Shown here one piece after another: positions 27,857 through 36,867 of a DNA stretch of 64,000 nucleotides (the stretch's first letter is position 1; every line of letters begins with the position of its first letter). Under the pieces are notes generated by a model. That model saw nothing but the letters and a program-made list of their open reading frames with translations. It searched no databases and was not told the origin of the DNA. The DNA comes from Kalymmatonema hyalinum WJT4-NPBG1 (lineage in GTDB: Bacteria; Cyanobacteriota; Cyanobacteriia; Cyanobacteriales; Nostocaceae): the NCBI GenBank assembly GCA_019359075.1, contig JAHHIB010000021.1, positions 19,023-83,022 of the forward strand, in the 5' to 3' direction. A program made the position numbers and the translations under genes.

Positions 27857-30055
27857 CTAATAAACTTTTTTTGTATCCACTATGTTTGGAGTGGCGATTC
27901 CATTCGAGCTTAAAGCCATAGACATGAGTATTTTTTGCGAACTGGCTTCTGGGCTGTCTTCACCTGGGCGTCTTTGAACGTAACTGCCATCTGGCTGTAA
28001 CTCCCAAGCTTGGCGGTTATCTGCTAACATAATTCCTAAGATTTCTTGCAAATCCTTAGCAATATCTGCATCTATAATTGGGGTAATCACTTCTACCCGA
28101 CGATCTAGATTACGCCGCATCCAGTCAGCACTGCCAATATAGATTTCCTCTTGTCCATTGTTATAGAAATAAAACATACGGGAGTGTTCTAAAAAGCGAC
28201 CAACGATACTAATAACGCGAATATTTTCACTAATATCTTTGAGCCCTGGGCGTAAACAGCACATTCCACGTATGATCAGGTCAATTTGCACGCCAGCGCG
28301 GGAAGCTTCGTATAAGTAGCAGATAATTTGCTGGTCTACCAATGAATTCATTTTGGCAACAATGCGCCCACTCATGCCATTATGAACATTTTCAATTTCT
28401 CGTTGAATTAGGGAAATGAAGCGATCGCGCATCGTCACAGGTGCAACCAGCAGTTTTCGGTATGATTTTTGCCGCGAGTATCCTGTCAAGAAATTGAAAA
28501 CGTCTGTAACATCGGCTCCTAAATCTTCGTTACAACTGAACAATCCCAAGTCTGTGTACAGCCGCGCCGTTTTCGAGTTATAATTACCAGTGCCAATATG
28601 CACATAGCGATAAATGCGGTCTTGTTCGCGTCGCACCACCATAACAAGTTTGCAGTGAGTCTTCAGCCCCACTAAACCATAAACTACGTGAACTCCGACG
28701 CTTTCCAGACGCTTTGCCCAGTAGATATTATTCTCTTCATCAAACCGCGCCTTAAGTTCCACCAGTACAGACACCTGCTTGCCATTTTCCGCAGCAGCAA
28801 TTAAGGCATTTACGATCGGCGAGTCAAAAGAAGTGCGATAAAGAGTCATCTTGATTGCTAGCACATTCGGGTCATGAGCCGCATGGGAAATAAAGCGCAC
28901 AACGGATCTCGAAAAGGATTGATAGGGATGGTGTACGAATAAATCCTTTTCCCGAATGATTGTAAAAAAATCTTTTCCTTCTTCTATCTCCCGTACATCT
29001 GGGTTTCTGTTTGGCTCTTTAATCCTTTGTAAGCGGGGATGCACTACAGATTGCCATGGTGGATCTTTGAGTTCTGGAACGGGCAAGGACATGAAGTACA
29101 TTAAATCCTTCAGTCCTATAATACCGTCTACTTGGTAAACATCATTTTCTTCTAATTCCAAATCCTCCAACAATCGTTTTCTGATCGATTCAGGAGTTTG
29201 AGAATGTATTTCTAGCCGTAAAGCAGACCCACCAACGCGCCGTTTTCGCAGTTCCTGCTCAATTGCCAACAGCAAGTCATCAGCTTCATCTTCTTCTAAT
29301 TCCAGATCGGCATCACGGGTTATACGGAATGTATGGTATTCTTGAATACTCATACCTGGAAAGAGGGACTCTAAGTTATGGGCGATCGCCTGTTCCAAAG
29401 GTATGCCAGTCCAGACTGCTGGTTTTCCATCATCATGAGTTCCCAAATCTGGCGGTAAAGCCAAAAATCGCGGCAAAACTGTGGGAACTTTGACTCTGGC
29501 AAACAACTCTTCTTCAGTTTCTGGGTTTTTGACTACAACAGCCAAATTCAGGCTGAGATTAGAAATGTAGGGAAAAGGATGCGACGGATCAACAGCAAGC
29601 GGAGTCACGACGGGAAAGACTTGCTCTTCGTAGTATTTGTCTAAATAATTTTTCTGCCTTTCGCTTAAATCTATGTAATCTAATATATGTATACCGTGCT
29701 TTGCTAGCTGAGGTCGCAGAACTTTCTCAAATTGTTCGTGTTGTTTGGCTACTAACGGACGCAGTGCCGAGCTAATTTCATCGAGTTGTTGTTGTGGCGT
29801 GCGAGCATCGGAAGCTAACGGACTAACCTTCGCTTCTACCTGTTGCTTGAGCGCTGCAACGCGCACCATGAAGAACTCATCGAGGTTAGAGCTAAAGATT
29901 CCCAAAAACTTGAGGCGTTCAAGAAGCGGTGTTCGCGAGTCGCAGGCTTCATGCAACACCCTTCTATTAAACTCCAACCAGCTTAACTCTCGGTTGAAAT
30001 AGTATTGCGGGTCATTGAGATTGATTGGATGTGCGGTCTTCTTTGATTTTGGCAT
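27857..30055 (-). CDS. ppk1: Polyphosphate kinase 1
   Basis: PPK1 transfers the gamma-phosphate of ATP onto a growing polyphosphate chain. The 732-residue protein starts with the N domain (YFNRELSWLEFNRRVLHEA). The head domain (about 120-325) follows with PSHPFPYISNLSLNLAV. The two phospholipase-D-like C domains come last: KARFDEENNIYWAKRLESVG, then RYVHIGTGNYNSKTARLYTD with the catalytic His, and MYYF-like FYFYNNGQEEIYIGSADWM. Length and all active-site motifs are intact. The C-terminal tail is hydrophilic and variable. A receiver-domain gene follows in the same direction, so the two may be co-transcribed. Confidence 0.97.
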   Translation of the reverse strand: MPKSKKTAHPINLNDPQYYFNRELSWLEFNRRVLHEACDSRTPLLERLKFLGIFSSNLDEFFMVRVAALKQQVEAKVSPLASDARTPQQQLDEISSALRPLVAKQHEQFEKVLRPQLAKHGIHILDYIDLSERQKNYLDKYYEEQVFPVVTPLAVDPSHPFPYISNLSLNLAVVVKNPETEEELFARVKVPTVLPRFLALPPDLGTHDDGKPAVWTGIPLEQAIAHNLESLFPGMSIQEYHTFRITRDADLELEEDEADDLLLAIEQELRKRRVGGSALRLEIHSQTPESIRKRLLEDLELEENDVYQVDGIIGLKDLMYFMSLPVPELKDPPWQSVVHPRLQRIKEPNRNPDVREIEEGKDFFTIIREKDLFVHHPYQSFSRSVVRFISHAAHDPNVLAIKMTLYRTSFDSPIVNALIAAAENGKQVSVLVELKARFDEENNIYWAKRLESVGVHVVYGLVGLKTHCKLVMVVRREQDRIYRYVHIGTGNYNSKTARLYTDLGLFSCNEDLGADVTDVFNFLTGYSRQKSYRKLLVAPVTMRDRFISLIQREIENVHNGMSGRIVAKMNSLVDQQIICYLYEASRAGVQIDLIIRGMCCLRPGLKDISENIRVISIVGRFLEHSRMFYFYNNGQEEIYIGSADWMRRNLDRRVEVITPIIDADIAKDLQEILGIMLADNRQAWELQPDGSYVQRRPGEDSPEASSQKILMSMALSSNGIATPNIVDTKKVY

Positions 30056-30181
30056 GATGACCTGGATACAAGCAGGTGTAGACCATGAAACTGGAATGGC
30101 ATACTAAACATAGTAGAGGAAAAAATACCTTGCTTCTATCTCAAGGCAAAGAGAAAGGGAAATTTGCGGACGGAGTAAATT

Positions 30182-30472
30182 ATGCTCAAGGATATCATTG
30201 CGGTTGAGCCTCTAGAAAACTACCAACTTCGCATCCGTTTTGAAGATGGCGTTGAAGGAATAGTTGATATTAGTCAAATGATTAAATTCACAGGTGTTTT
30301 TGCCCCTCTCCAAGATAAACAACACTTTGCCAACGTTGAAGTAAATCCTGAAGTAGGCACAATTGAATGGCAATCAGGAGTCGATATTGAGCCCGATGTT
30401 CTCTATGCTACCATTACCAAAAAGCCAATCCCCTGGTATCAACTAAATAACGTTACGAGTAGCATCGGTTGA
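30182..30472 (+). CDS. DUF2442 protein
   Basis: The 96-residue protein matches DUF2442: VEPLENYQLRIRFEDGVEGI, VDISQMIKFTGVFAPLQD and VEVNPEVGTIEWQSGVDIEP. DUF2442 proteins often pair with DUF4160 toxins as small antitoxin-like partners, but no DUF4160 gene is next to it here. It is soluble. The ATG at 30182 is used; the upstream stretch is purine rich (CGGAGTAAATT). The histidine kinase gene starts 20 bases after its stop codon, so the two are probably one transcript. Confidence 0.85.
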   Translation: MLKDIIAVEPLENYQLRIRFEDGVEGIVDISQMIKFTGVFAPLQDKQHFANVEVNPEVGTIEWQSGVDIEPDVLYATITKKPIPWYQLNNVTSSIG

Positions 30473-30492
30473 GAGAAGATTTGTACACAACT

Positions 30493-32043
30493 ATGTTTCA
30501 AGCTACTCGTCGCCGTCTTGCGCTATGGTACACAGCTATAACCGCTATACTACTGCTGTTGTTTGCTAGTGGGGTGTATTTGTATGTCCGCAGCACATTG
30601 GTTGAGCGGATTGATGATACCTTGAATCATGTCGTGGAAGTAGTAGAGCGATCGCTCGTCATCGAACCTGTTAAGTCAGACTTGGGTCAATTCCGTGTAA
30701 ACGTAGAAGCCAGTTTTCGCGACAATACCGACACAGCAGAAGATGACCGCATCGACCTAGAATGGTTTAGCCCTACTGGAGAATTGCTTTGGTCTACTTT
30801 CTCACAACCCCTCAATATTCGACTGCACCCCAACCAAACGGGTGAGACGGTCAAAGTTGTAAGGAAAGAGGACGAATCAATTCAAAATACCCTGCGGGAA
30901 GCCGCCCAGGGGGTGTCTACAAAATTCAAAATATGCCCGAAGGGCACGCTGCGCGTTTGCGTAGCTCCTCCGCAGGAGGCACAAAATTTGGAATCTTCCC
31001 CCACTTCCTCCACTTCCCCTACTCCCCCACTCCTACTACGACAAGTGACAGAACGGGTGCAAATTGGTCGGCAAGTATTGGGATATTTGCGTGTTAGCCA
31101 TCCTTGGTTTGAAGTCACAAAACCCAGTCGTCAGTTGATTTTTGATTTAGCACTGGGTACTGGATTGATGGTACTTTCTGTTGCAGCGAGTGGTTGGTTT
31201 CTTTCAGGTAAAGCAATGGAACCAGTGCGCGAGTCTTATCAACGTCTTAAACAGTTTACTGCTGATGCTTCTCATGAACTGAGAAGTCCAATTACGTTGA
31301 TTCAAACTAATGTACAAGTCGCCCTGAGTGAGTTGGAATTAACAGGGACAGATGGCACTATTCCATCGCACTATCGCCAACAATTGAAAGTGGTGGAACG
31401 GCTGACGCAACGCTTGGGCAAGTTAGTCAACGATTTACTGTTTCTGGCAAGACAGGATAGTGGTATCAGCAAAGAAAGTTTTTCTCCTTGTCCTGTTGAT
31501 GCTTTGTTAATGGAAGTGGTTGAAGAACAACAACTGTTAGCCGTAGAAAAGGGTATTATCCTCTCTCTAGATTTGATTGACGCTCCTGCTTCGGAAACTC
31601 ATCCGGAATTACTTGATAATTGGTTTACAGTTGTTGGCAACTGGGATCAACTGGTACGGCTGGTTACAAATTTGATTGGCAATGCCTTGCAATACACCCC
31701 ATCTGGAGGGCGAGTCGATGTGGAATTGGCACGTATCGAGGCAACAAATCGCGTTTCTGGGCTGCGTTACAACTCCGCCCATTTGCTTCTTAAGGTGAAG
31801 GATACCGGAATTGGTATCCCTGCTGAGGAACTACCGCGTTTGTTTGACCGTTTTTATCGGGTAGATCCAGCGCGTACTCACACGGCTTCCACTAAAGCAA
31901 CACAAAGTGCAACTGGTTCAGGATTGGGACTGGCGATCGCCTTAGCTATAGTCGAAAAACACCACGGTCAAATTCAAGTAGAAAGTACTCAAGGAATCGG
32001 GACTACTGTCACCGTCACTTTACCCGTTACTCTTGAGTCTTAA
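30493..32043 (+). CDS. RppB-like sensor histidine kinase
   Basis: This 516-residue transmembrane kinase starts at the ATG at 30493; the upstream in-frame TTG is less likely. TM1 (ALWYTAITAILLLLFASGVY) and TM2 (LALGTGLMVLSVAASGWFL) bracket a periplasmic sensor of about 190 residues. The H box is FTADASHELRSPIT, followed by N, G1 and G2 boxes (NLIGNALQYTP, VKDTGIGIP, GSGLGLAIALAIVEKHHG). The N-terminus matches the RppB/NrsS type of cyanobacterial sensors. A GC-rich palindromic repeat (about 30929-30984) is inserted in frame in the sensor domain. No cognate response regulator lies beside it, which is unusual for this group. Confidence 0.92.
   Translation: MFQATRRRLALWYTAITAILLLLFASGVYLYVRSTLVERIDDTLNHVVEVVERSLVIEPVKSDLGQFRVNVEASFRDNTDTAEDDRIDLEWFSPTGELLWSTFSQPLNIRLHPNQTGETVKVVRKEDESIQNTLREAAQGVSTKFKICPKGTLRVCVAPPQEAQNLESSPTSSTSPTPPLLLRQVTERVQIGRQVLGYLRVSHPWFEVTKPSRQLIFDLALGTGLMVLSVAASGWFLSGKAMEPVRESYQRLKQFTADASHELRSPITLIQTNVQVALSELELTGTDGTIPSHYRQQLKVVERLTQRLGKLVNDLLFLARQDSGISKESFSPCPVDALLMEVVEEQQLLAVEKGIILSLDLIDAPASETHPELLDNWFTVVGNWDQLVRLVTNLIGNALQYTPSGGRVDVELARIEATNRVSGLRYNSAHLLLKVKDTGIGIPAEELPRLFDRFYRVDPARTHTASTKATQSATGSGLGLAIALAIVEKHHGQIQVESTQGIGTTVTVTLPVTLES
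30929..30984. repeat. Palindromic GC-rich repeat inserted in the kinase gene
   Basis: GCCCGAAGGGC, GCGCGTTTGCG and CTCCTCCGCAGGAG form three small hairpins in a row, as in intergenic repeats elsewhere in the window. Translated, it gives PKGTLRVCVAPPQEA, which looks foreign to a sensor domain. A proline/serine/threonine-rich stretch follows. Confidence 0.65.
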
Positions 32044-32383
32044 TTAAATTTTGTGCTGAAATTAGAAGTTAAATTCTAACTTGTGACTCCTGAGTTTTCA
32101 CTTAATTATCTTAATTATAAAGAATATCTATTTATATACGACTTGTGGCAGAAACCTAGCTCCAATCTGCTATTACTTTTCACGTCTATAGTTAGAGTGC
32201 GAAATTATTAGTAATTGTTATAGTTTAATTGTTAAGTTTTAAAACTTTATTAAAAAGCAAGCAGAATCTGGCAACAGGCAAATCGGTCTTCATTTTGCCC
32301 AAATGAACCTGTTGTTTATTGCAAAACTTTTCGTATTTAAAAAATTTTGGCTCTTAATTTAGATTATTCACCAGGAGGTCAAC
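32044..32383. other. AT-rich intergenic region
   Basis: No gene, RNA or strong hairpin is seen. A ribosome-binding site AGGAGG lies at about 32371-32376, just before the ATG of the secreted protein gene. Confidence 0.4.
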
Positions 32384-33265
32384 ATGAACCTGAAATATCA
32401 AAAATTCAGTAAATCTGCTAAACTTTTTGGGGCTATTTGCGGAGGATTACTGATTGGGTTGCCTGCAATTTCTCAAGTAGCAGTCGCTCAGCAAACTGCA
32501 CCTCAGCAACCTCAACAGCAACCTAATTCCCGAGTTAACCCTTGTCCCAGGATTTTCTACGAACAACCCCACGACAATAGAGTCTTGACTCCGGCAGGAT
32601 GTCCACCCAATGCCATAACTCGACAATTAGCACAGCAAGGGGGTGTAACTCCAGGTAGTGCTTCTGCGAACCCAACACAAGAACAGATCAGGCAGGGTGT
32701 GGGCGGTGAAACACCATACAACCGTTCTGATAGTAGCTCCCAAAGCTACAACTATAGCAGCCAGACACAGTCAACGCGTTCCGGACAAGACGTAAACAGT
32801 TCCGAGTCAGAAACTCGGACATATACCAGTCAAGGACCTACAGGTGGGTATACTGTCAGCACAAACTCACAATCTCAAAGTAACCCCACCACTCAACAAA
32901 GACAAAGTTCTGTGATCACATCACCAGCGCCAGAACAACGCCAAGCCCCCAGCAGCATAATTGCGGTGAGAGATGGTAGGGTAAGTGTCAGGCTGGTGAA
33001 CGATACAGCTGCGCCTATCAGTTATCAAGCCATTGGTGATACAGCACCGCGAACTTTACCAGGTAAGTCAGAAGTGCTGTTGCAACGTTTAGCTACACCA
33101 ACAACGGTGACATTCCAACGGCAGGATAACGGACTATTGATGGTAAGCACACAACCTTCTTCTCAAGCTGGAGTTTTAGAAGTCAGGTTGGATGAAACAA
33201 CCGACTTGCAAATGGATACAAAAGCAATGAGTATTCAACAAAACGGTCAAGTTTTCTTGAATTAG
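32384..33265 (+). CDS. Exported Gln/Ser-rich protein, function unknown
   Basis: The 293-residue protein has a signal peptide (about 1-36, LFGAICGGLLIGLPAISQVA, cleavage near VAQQ). A Gln/Pro stretch follows, then a cysteine pair region (VNPCPRIFYEQPHDNRVLTP, AGCPPNA) and a long low-complexity Ser/Gln/Thr part (about 105-190). A folded C-terminal domain (about 193-293) has SIIAVRDGRVSVRLVNDTAA, PISYQAIGDTAPRTLPGKSE and VRLDETTDLQMDTKAMSIQQ. A strong AGGAGG precedes the ATG. It is probably periplasmic or cell-surface. I do not recognise a named family, though similar proteins appear in other filamentous cyanobacteria. Confidence 0.8.
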   Translation: MNLKYQKFSKSAKLFGAICGGLLIGLPAISQVAVAQQTAPQQPQQQPNSRVNPCPRIFYEQPHDNRVLTPAGCPPNAITRQLAQQGGVTPGSASANPTQEQIRQGVGGETPYNRSDSSSQSYNYSSQTQSTRSGQDVNSSESETRTYTSQGPTGGYTVSTNSQSQSNPTTQQRQSSVITSPAPEQRQAPSSIIAVRDGRVSVRLVNDTAAPISYQAIGDTAPRTLPGKSEVLLQRLATPTTVTFQRQDNGLLMVSTQPSSQAGVLEVRLDETTDLQMDTKAMSIQQNGQVFLN

Positions 33266-33310
33266 TTACCAAGTTTGCAAACTCATATCTTGCATCTGTT
33301 GCAACAGTGA

Positions 33311-33379
33311 GGAGGCGAAGCCTCCAAACCCTCGTTACCAGGTTGAACCTGGTAACGAGATATTAGAGCCTCTGGCTCT
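33311..33379. repeat. Cluster of three tight palindromes
   Basis: GGAGGC-gaa-GCCTCC (33311-33325), a 29-bp palindrome with 14-base arms CTCGTTACCAGGTT / AACCTGGTAACGAG (33331-33359), and AGAGCC-tct-GGCTCT (33365-33379) follow one another. The first and last share 3-nt loops and related arms. This looks like one composite interspersed element. Confidence 0.7.
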
Positions 33380-33429
33380 TGTTGAGAATGGTGAGTCCAG
33401 AGAAAGCAGGCGGGTTTCCCAACCTAGGG

Positions 33430-33500
33430 GACTGGCGTTCGCGCAGCGTCTCCGTTCGCCGCTCTTGCGTGCCGAAGGCATAGGAGATACCCGAAGGGTG
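33430..33500. repeat. GC-rich palindromic mosaic repeat
   Basis: The stretch has GCGTTCGCGCAGCGTC, GCCGAAGGC and ACCCGAAGGGT phrases of the same style as 23384-23478 and 30929-30984. No coding role is seen. Confidence 0.5.
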
Positions 33501-33535
33501 CAAGATCTAAGCAAAGGGACATACGGTTCTGTCAT

Positions 33536-33678
33536 TAGGGACTTCCAAATAAAAAAGTATCCAGCTACCTGTTCTGAAAGCAGGCGTCTTGCCTCCTATT
33601 TAGTTAGGGCGGGCAAGATGCCTACCGCACAATATCGATAATTTAATTTATTTTTTGGTATTTTTTGGAAATTCCCTA
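33536..33678. mobile_element. MITE-like element, copy 1 (143 bp)
   Basis: The ends are inverted: TAGGGACTTCCAAATAAAAA on the left and, read inward from the right, TAGGGAATTTCCAAAAAATA. The element is bounded by TA on both sides, as expected for Tc1/mariner-IS630 type transposition. The interior phrase GGGCGGGCAAGATGCCTACC matches the interior of the second copy at 59195-59301 (GGGTGGGCAGGGATGCCCAC). It has no coding capacity, so it would need a transposase in trans. Confidence 0.7.
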
Positions 33679-33801
33679 CTGATAAATGCCATCGTTTGAT
33701 AAAAGATGCCCGTGTGATTCAGGGTTTAAGTAGAACGTTTAACAGAAAATTTAAAAGAAAATTTAAAACTTTACCAAATCGAAACACGCTATTACATATT
33801 A

Positions 33802-34443
33802 TTACGCAGCACCAGGCTGAAGAAAATTTTCACTTAAATAAATAGTGCGGATATCTGTTGGTAATTTCTCCTCTAGCACACGGTAACCTTCTTGAAGCAA
33901 ATTTACTACTTCGCTTGGGGTGATGGCTTCTCCTTCGGCTTGTAGGTAGGCGGCAATTCTAGTTTCGCTCCAGTGGAAAGTTTGAGCCATCAAAACCATC
34001 AATCGTAACATAGCAGGCAGTTGGTCTAATGCCTGTTCTACATAACACCACAGTGGTGGAGAAGTCGCTTTGAGAGAATAATGAATCGCTTCCGTGGGAG
34101 GGAGTTGAATCTCGTTGATACAATAAGCTGTCATATTGATCAGCCAATTTTGAACAGTCAAACCGTCTTTGGCAAATTGAGTACTGTTTAAATCGAGTCC
34201 ACCGAGTTCGTAATAGATATGTCGCCACGTTAGAGCAAAAAGATAATCAGCTTGCACAGGCGATCGCGCTGAATGCCGAATCAACGTGTAGACTATCGGG
34301 TTGTAGCGACAAAAAATCGCCGTGAAGTATCTACCTGCATCCGGGTTTTGCTGAAAAAGAGTCAACAGTTCTTGATCACTGTGATGAAACAGTGACTTAA
34401 TCAGTGGATGATTAGCTTCAGGAAAATGAGGAATTTGCACCAT
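33802..34443 (-). CDS. Sigma-70-like (ECF-type) factor homologue
   Basis: The 213-residue protein shows sigma-like halves. A region-2-like part (about 20-85) has SDQELLTLFQQNPDAGRYFT and AIFCRYNPIVYTLIRHSA. A region-4-like helix-turn-helix part (about 135-200) has ALDQLPAMLRLMVLMAQTFH, WSETRIAAYLQAEGEAITPS and VVNLLQEGYRVLEEKLP. This type is conserved in cyanobacteria and usually annotated as a sigma-70 family factor. Key DNA-contact residues are diverged, so activity as a true sigma factor is unproven. No anti-sigma gene is adjacent. Alternatively it is a sigma-derived regulator. Confidence 0.7.
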   Translation of the reverse strand: MVQIPHFPEANHPLIKSLFHHSDQELLTLFQQNPDAGRYFTAIFCRYNPIVYTLIRHSARSPVQADYLFALTWRHIYYELGGLDLNSTQFAKDGLTVQNWLINMTAYCINEIQLPPTEAIHYSLKATSPPLWCYVEQALDQLPAMLRLMVLMAQTFHWSETRIAAYLQAEGEAITPSEVVNLLQEGYRVLEEKLPTDIRTIYLSENFLQPGAA

Positions 34444-34659
34444 CCGAATCAGGCTATGTTGCTAAAATTATTTTGGCAAAGGCAATTAAGTTGCCCGTCG
34501 CATAATATCTTGCTGCTAGTCTTTTTATGCTAGCGGTCATATTTTACTGCTGTTGATACACTAGAAACACAGACTTAAACTAAGTCCTAATCTACAAGAT
34601 TAAAAGCGGGTCTCTTTATACATACATTTTCTGATGTGTTCATGGTTATAGCAGTTAGC

Positions 34660-35238
34660 ATGTCCCAGTTCCTGCACGAGCCTTTCATTCTAGGCTCTTT
34701 TTTACCTTCCTTACCGTTAGATAGCCTTTTTTCTACCCAAGGCATCATGGTGATGCTACTAGCAGCCTATGCTGGTGCCATGTGGATGTTTCTCACCAGT
34801 GCCCCGAAAGTACACACTGTTATGGTGTCAGATTTAGAGGTTGCACGACAGTTGTATGAAGGACTGCTAGATTTGCCAGCAGCGGAAGTGCCCTTGCACT
34901 ACTACTACAACTACGAGCAAACTTTAGGCGCAACGGGAGTTGATCCGCTTTATCTGTCCAGCACTCCCAGCTTTTCTAGCAGCAGAATGTCCAATGCTAG
35001 CGAAGGACTTTGGTATCAGTTAAAGAAAAATACTCAGCTGCACGTGATTACGGGAGCGAGTTTAGGTAGTAAAAGTCAGCAACGCCACGTTTGCTTTGAC
35101 CGCGACTGCTTAGAAATGATTTTAATGCGCGTGGAAACGCGGGGCTTAAAATTCAAGATCCGTAACCAAAAGCCATTGAATTTTTTAGTCAAGGACTATG
35201 AAGGGCGCATCATTGAGATGGCTGAGGTTGCGAATTAG
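34660..35238 (+). CDS. Membrane-anchored glyoxalase-fold protein
   Basis: The product is 192 residues from the ATG at 34660. Two further in-frame starts (34636 GTG, 34642 ATG) exist and none has a clear ribosome-binding site. A hydrophobic segment lies at about 24-45 (GIMVMLLAAYAGAMWMFL). A vicinal-oxygen-chelate-like domain follows: HTVMVSDLEVARQLYEGLLD, LPAAEVPLHYYYNYEQTLGA and LHVITGASLG...RHVCFDRD. Family members in cyanobacteria are annotated as glyoxalase-like without proven substrate. The metal-ligand pattern cannot be assigned with certainty. A hairpin follows the gene. Confidence 0.7.
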   Translation: MSQFLHEPFILGSFLPSLPLDSLFSTQGIMVMLLAAYAGAMWMFLTSAPKVHTVMVSDLEVARQLYEGLLDLPAAEVPLHYYYNYEQTLGATGVDPLYLSSTPSFSSSRMSNASEGLWYQLKKNTQLHVITGASLGSKSQQRHVCFDRDCLEMILMRVETRGLKFKIRNQKPLNFLVKDYEGRIIEMAEVAN

Positions 35239-35277
35239 TTAGTTTTATATTATACAGTACTTTGCAGTTGGAATTGT

Positions 35278-35301
35278 GGGGTGGGCAGTCCAGCCCGCCC
35301 C
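35278..35301 (+). terminator. GC-rich hairpin after the glyoxalase-fold gene
   Basis: GGGGTGGGC (35278-35286) pairs with GCCCGCCCC (35293-35301) with one G-T pair and a 6-nt loop. It lies 40 bases after the stop codon. No T run follows, and its sequence recalls the MITE interiors, so a repeat origin is possible. Confidence 0.45.
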
Positions 35302-35353
35302 TAATTTCACATGGGCGTCTCGCCTATTCCTCAAGAAAGTCAAAGCGCTAACT

Positions 35354-36799
35354 CTAGGGACGTGCTAACTTCAAAGCTTCGCGAGCTGATATTCCTTCAC
35401 CTTGAGTACCAAAATACCACAAAGCAGCAGCAGCCTCAGCGCGGGTGAGTGGTTTCTTGGGTTGAAATAGCGTTGTATACCCAAATACCCGACGAATATT
35501 TGATTTTTCACCATTTTGAAAATCTGCCAAAACTGCCCGTAATGCTTTCGGGTCGATTTTCCCAACATCCTGAAAACCCCAAGTTTGCTTGACTGCTTCT
35601 AAATTGGCAGAGGGTAAAGCTTGGCGTGTGTCAAGCGGAACTTTCCAAAGAATTAACTGCTCGCGCAACAGAGGTGCATCAGGTTGAAACAAAACTGCTG
35701 TAGAATCTCCAGACAGGGAACTGGGAATTAATCCTGCTTCGGCTAATCCCTGAATCGCGGGAAAATCTGGGTCTGTTTTTAGCACATCCCGAAAAGTTGG
35801 TTGAGAACTTTCTGATGCTACACGAATTTGCTTTGCTGCATCGTTAGCGTGCATCGCATTGTTAGCTGCAACAAGCCAACGGGCAAATTGCCGACGAGTC
35901 ACAACTTTACCTGGGTCAAACTGGTTCGTTGTGCTACCACCATTGCTTTTTGCCACATTTGATTCTACAGTTAAAACTCCTAAGGCTGCCAAATCTTGAA
36001 TGTATTGCCGGAACCCTTGAGGTACCTTGTTGAGATCGCTGAATTCTTGAGAAGTGGGAGTGGCTGCTGTAGCGTTTTTGTTATCAGACGTATCACTTGG
36101 TTGTGTTGCTGTTTGTGATTGTACCGGACCAACAAACGAGCGATCGCTCCTTTGCGCAACAGCAGCATCGTTATTGATTTGAGGGCTTGGAGTTGGGTTA
36201 GCTTCTGTTGTTTGGGTGTTAGAAGTTTGGGGGCTTGGAGTTGGGTTAGCTTGTGCTGTTTGGGTAGAATTAGGTGAATACGAAATTTGTATTTCAGTAG
36301 ATGTTTGTGGTTGGTTGGGTGCAGGGTTGGTAACTGTTTTCGGCTGAATAGAAACTTTCAACTGCATATCATTGCGCCGCGCCTCAAAAGAGCTTCCTGG
36401 CTCATCTGTAGGACTTTTGACAATCTGCCAGTTGTTTGCCTGAAATTGTTGAAGATAATAGTTTGCAATCAGATTGCTGGGGTCAGAACTCAGCCAGCGA
36501 GTGGATACATTGGAATTTTCGTTACTCGATGGTGTCACCTCTTGCAGGGTGGCGCTAGGATACAACGGAATATCCTTGGGAAAATCACTTGGCAACTGAA
36601 CTGTCGGTTGAGGGGTTTGTGGTTGTTGGCTATTGCGTACCTCTTGAGCGCCAATGGTGAGTGGGTTATCCTTCAACCTGGGATCAGCCGCCAAAGACTG
36701 CTCAATGTTTTTAGCGGCTGGACTGTTGGCACAGGCTGTTAAAGAGGTGAGTAAAACAGCCAAACTCACTAATAAAACTGGACGTTTACAGTGCACCAC
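35354..36799 (-). CDS. SLH-domain lipoprotein
   Basis: This 481-residue protein has a lipoprotein signal (VLLVSLAVLLTSLTAC, lipobox LTAC, lipidated Cys at about 23). A periplasmic domain follows (about 65-170: LPSDFPKDIPLYPSATLQEV, NLIANYYLQQFQANNWQIV), seen in other cyanobacterial lipoproteins. A low-complexity linker rich in Thr, Gln, Pro and Asn comes next (about 175-250). Two or three SLH-type modules complete the C-terminal half (VVTRRQFARWLVAANNAMHA and KPLTRAEAAAALWYFGTQG). It is probably anchored in the inner or outer membrane and bound to peptidoglycan. It has no neighbours in an obvious operon. Confidence 0.85.
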   Translation of the reverse strand: MVHCKRPVLLVSLAVLLTSLTACANSPAAKNIEQSLAADPRLKDNPLTIGAQEVRNSQQPQTPQPTVQLPSDFPKDIPLYPSATLQEVTPSSNENSNVSTRWLSSDPSNLIANYYLQQFQANNWQIVKSPTDEPGSSFEARRNDMQLKVSIQPKTVTNPAPNQPQTSTEIQISYSPNSTQTAQANPTPSPQTSNTQTTEANPTPSPQINNDAAVAQRSDRSFVGPVQSQTATQPSDTSDNKNATAATPTSQEFSDLNKVPQGFRQYIQDLAALGVLTVESNVAKSNGGSTTNQFDPGKVVTRRQFARWLVAANNAMHANDAAKQIRVASESSQPTFRDVLKTDPDFPAIQGLAEAGLIPSSLSGDSTAVLFQPDAPLLREQLILWKVPLDTRQALPSANLEAVKQTWGFQDVGKIDPKALRAVLADFQNGEKSNIRRVFGYTTLFQPKKPLTRAEAAAALWYFGTQGEGISAREALKLARP

Positions 36800-36867
36800 G
36801 CTTTATCACAATTCAAGTGTCAATTCCTACACTAGCAAAAGACTTTGAGAAGAACCCAGAAATCAGG

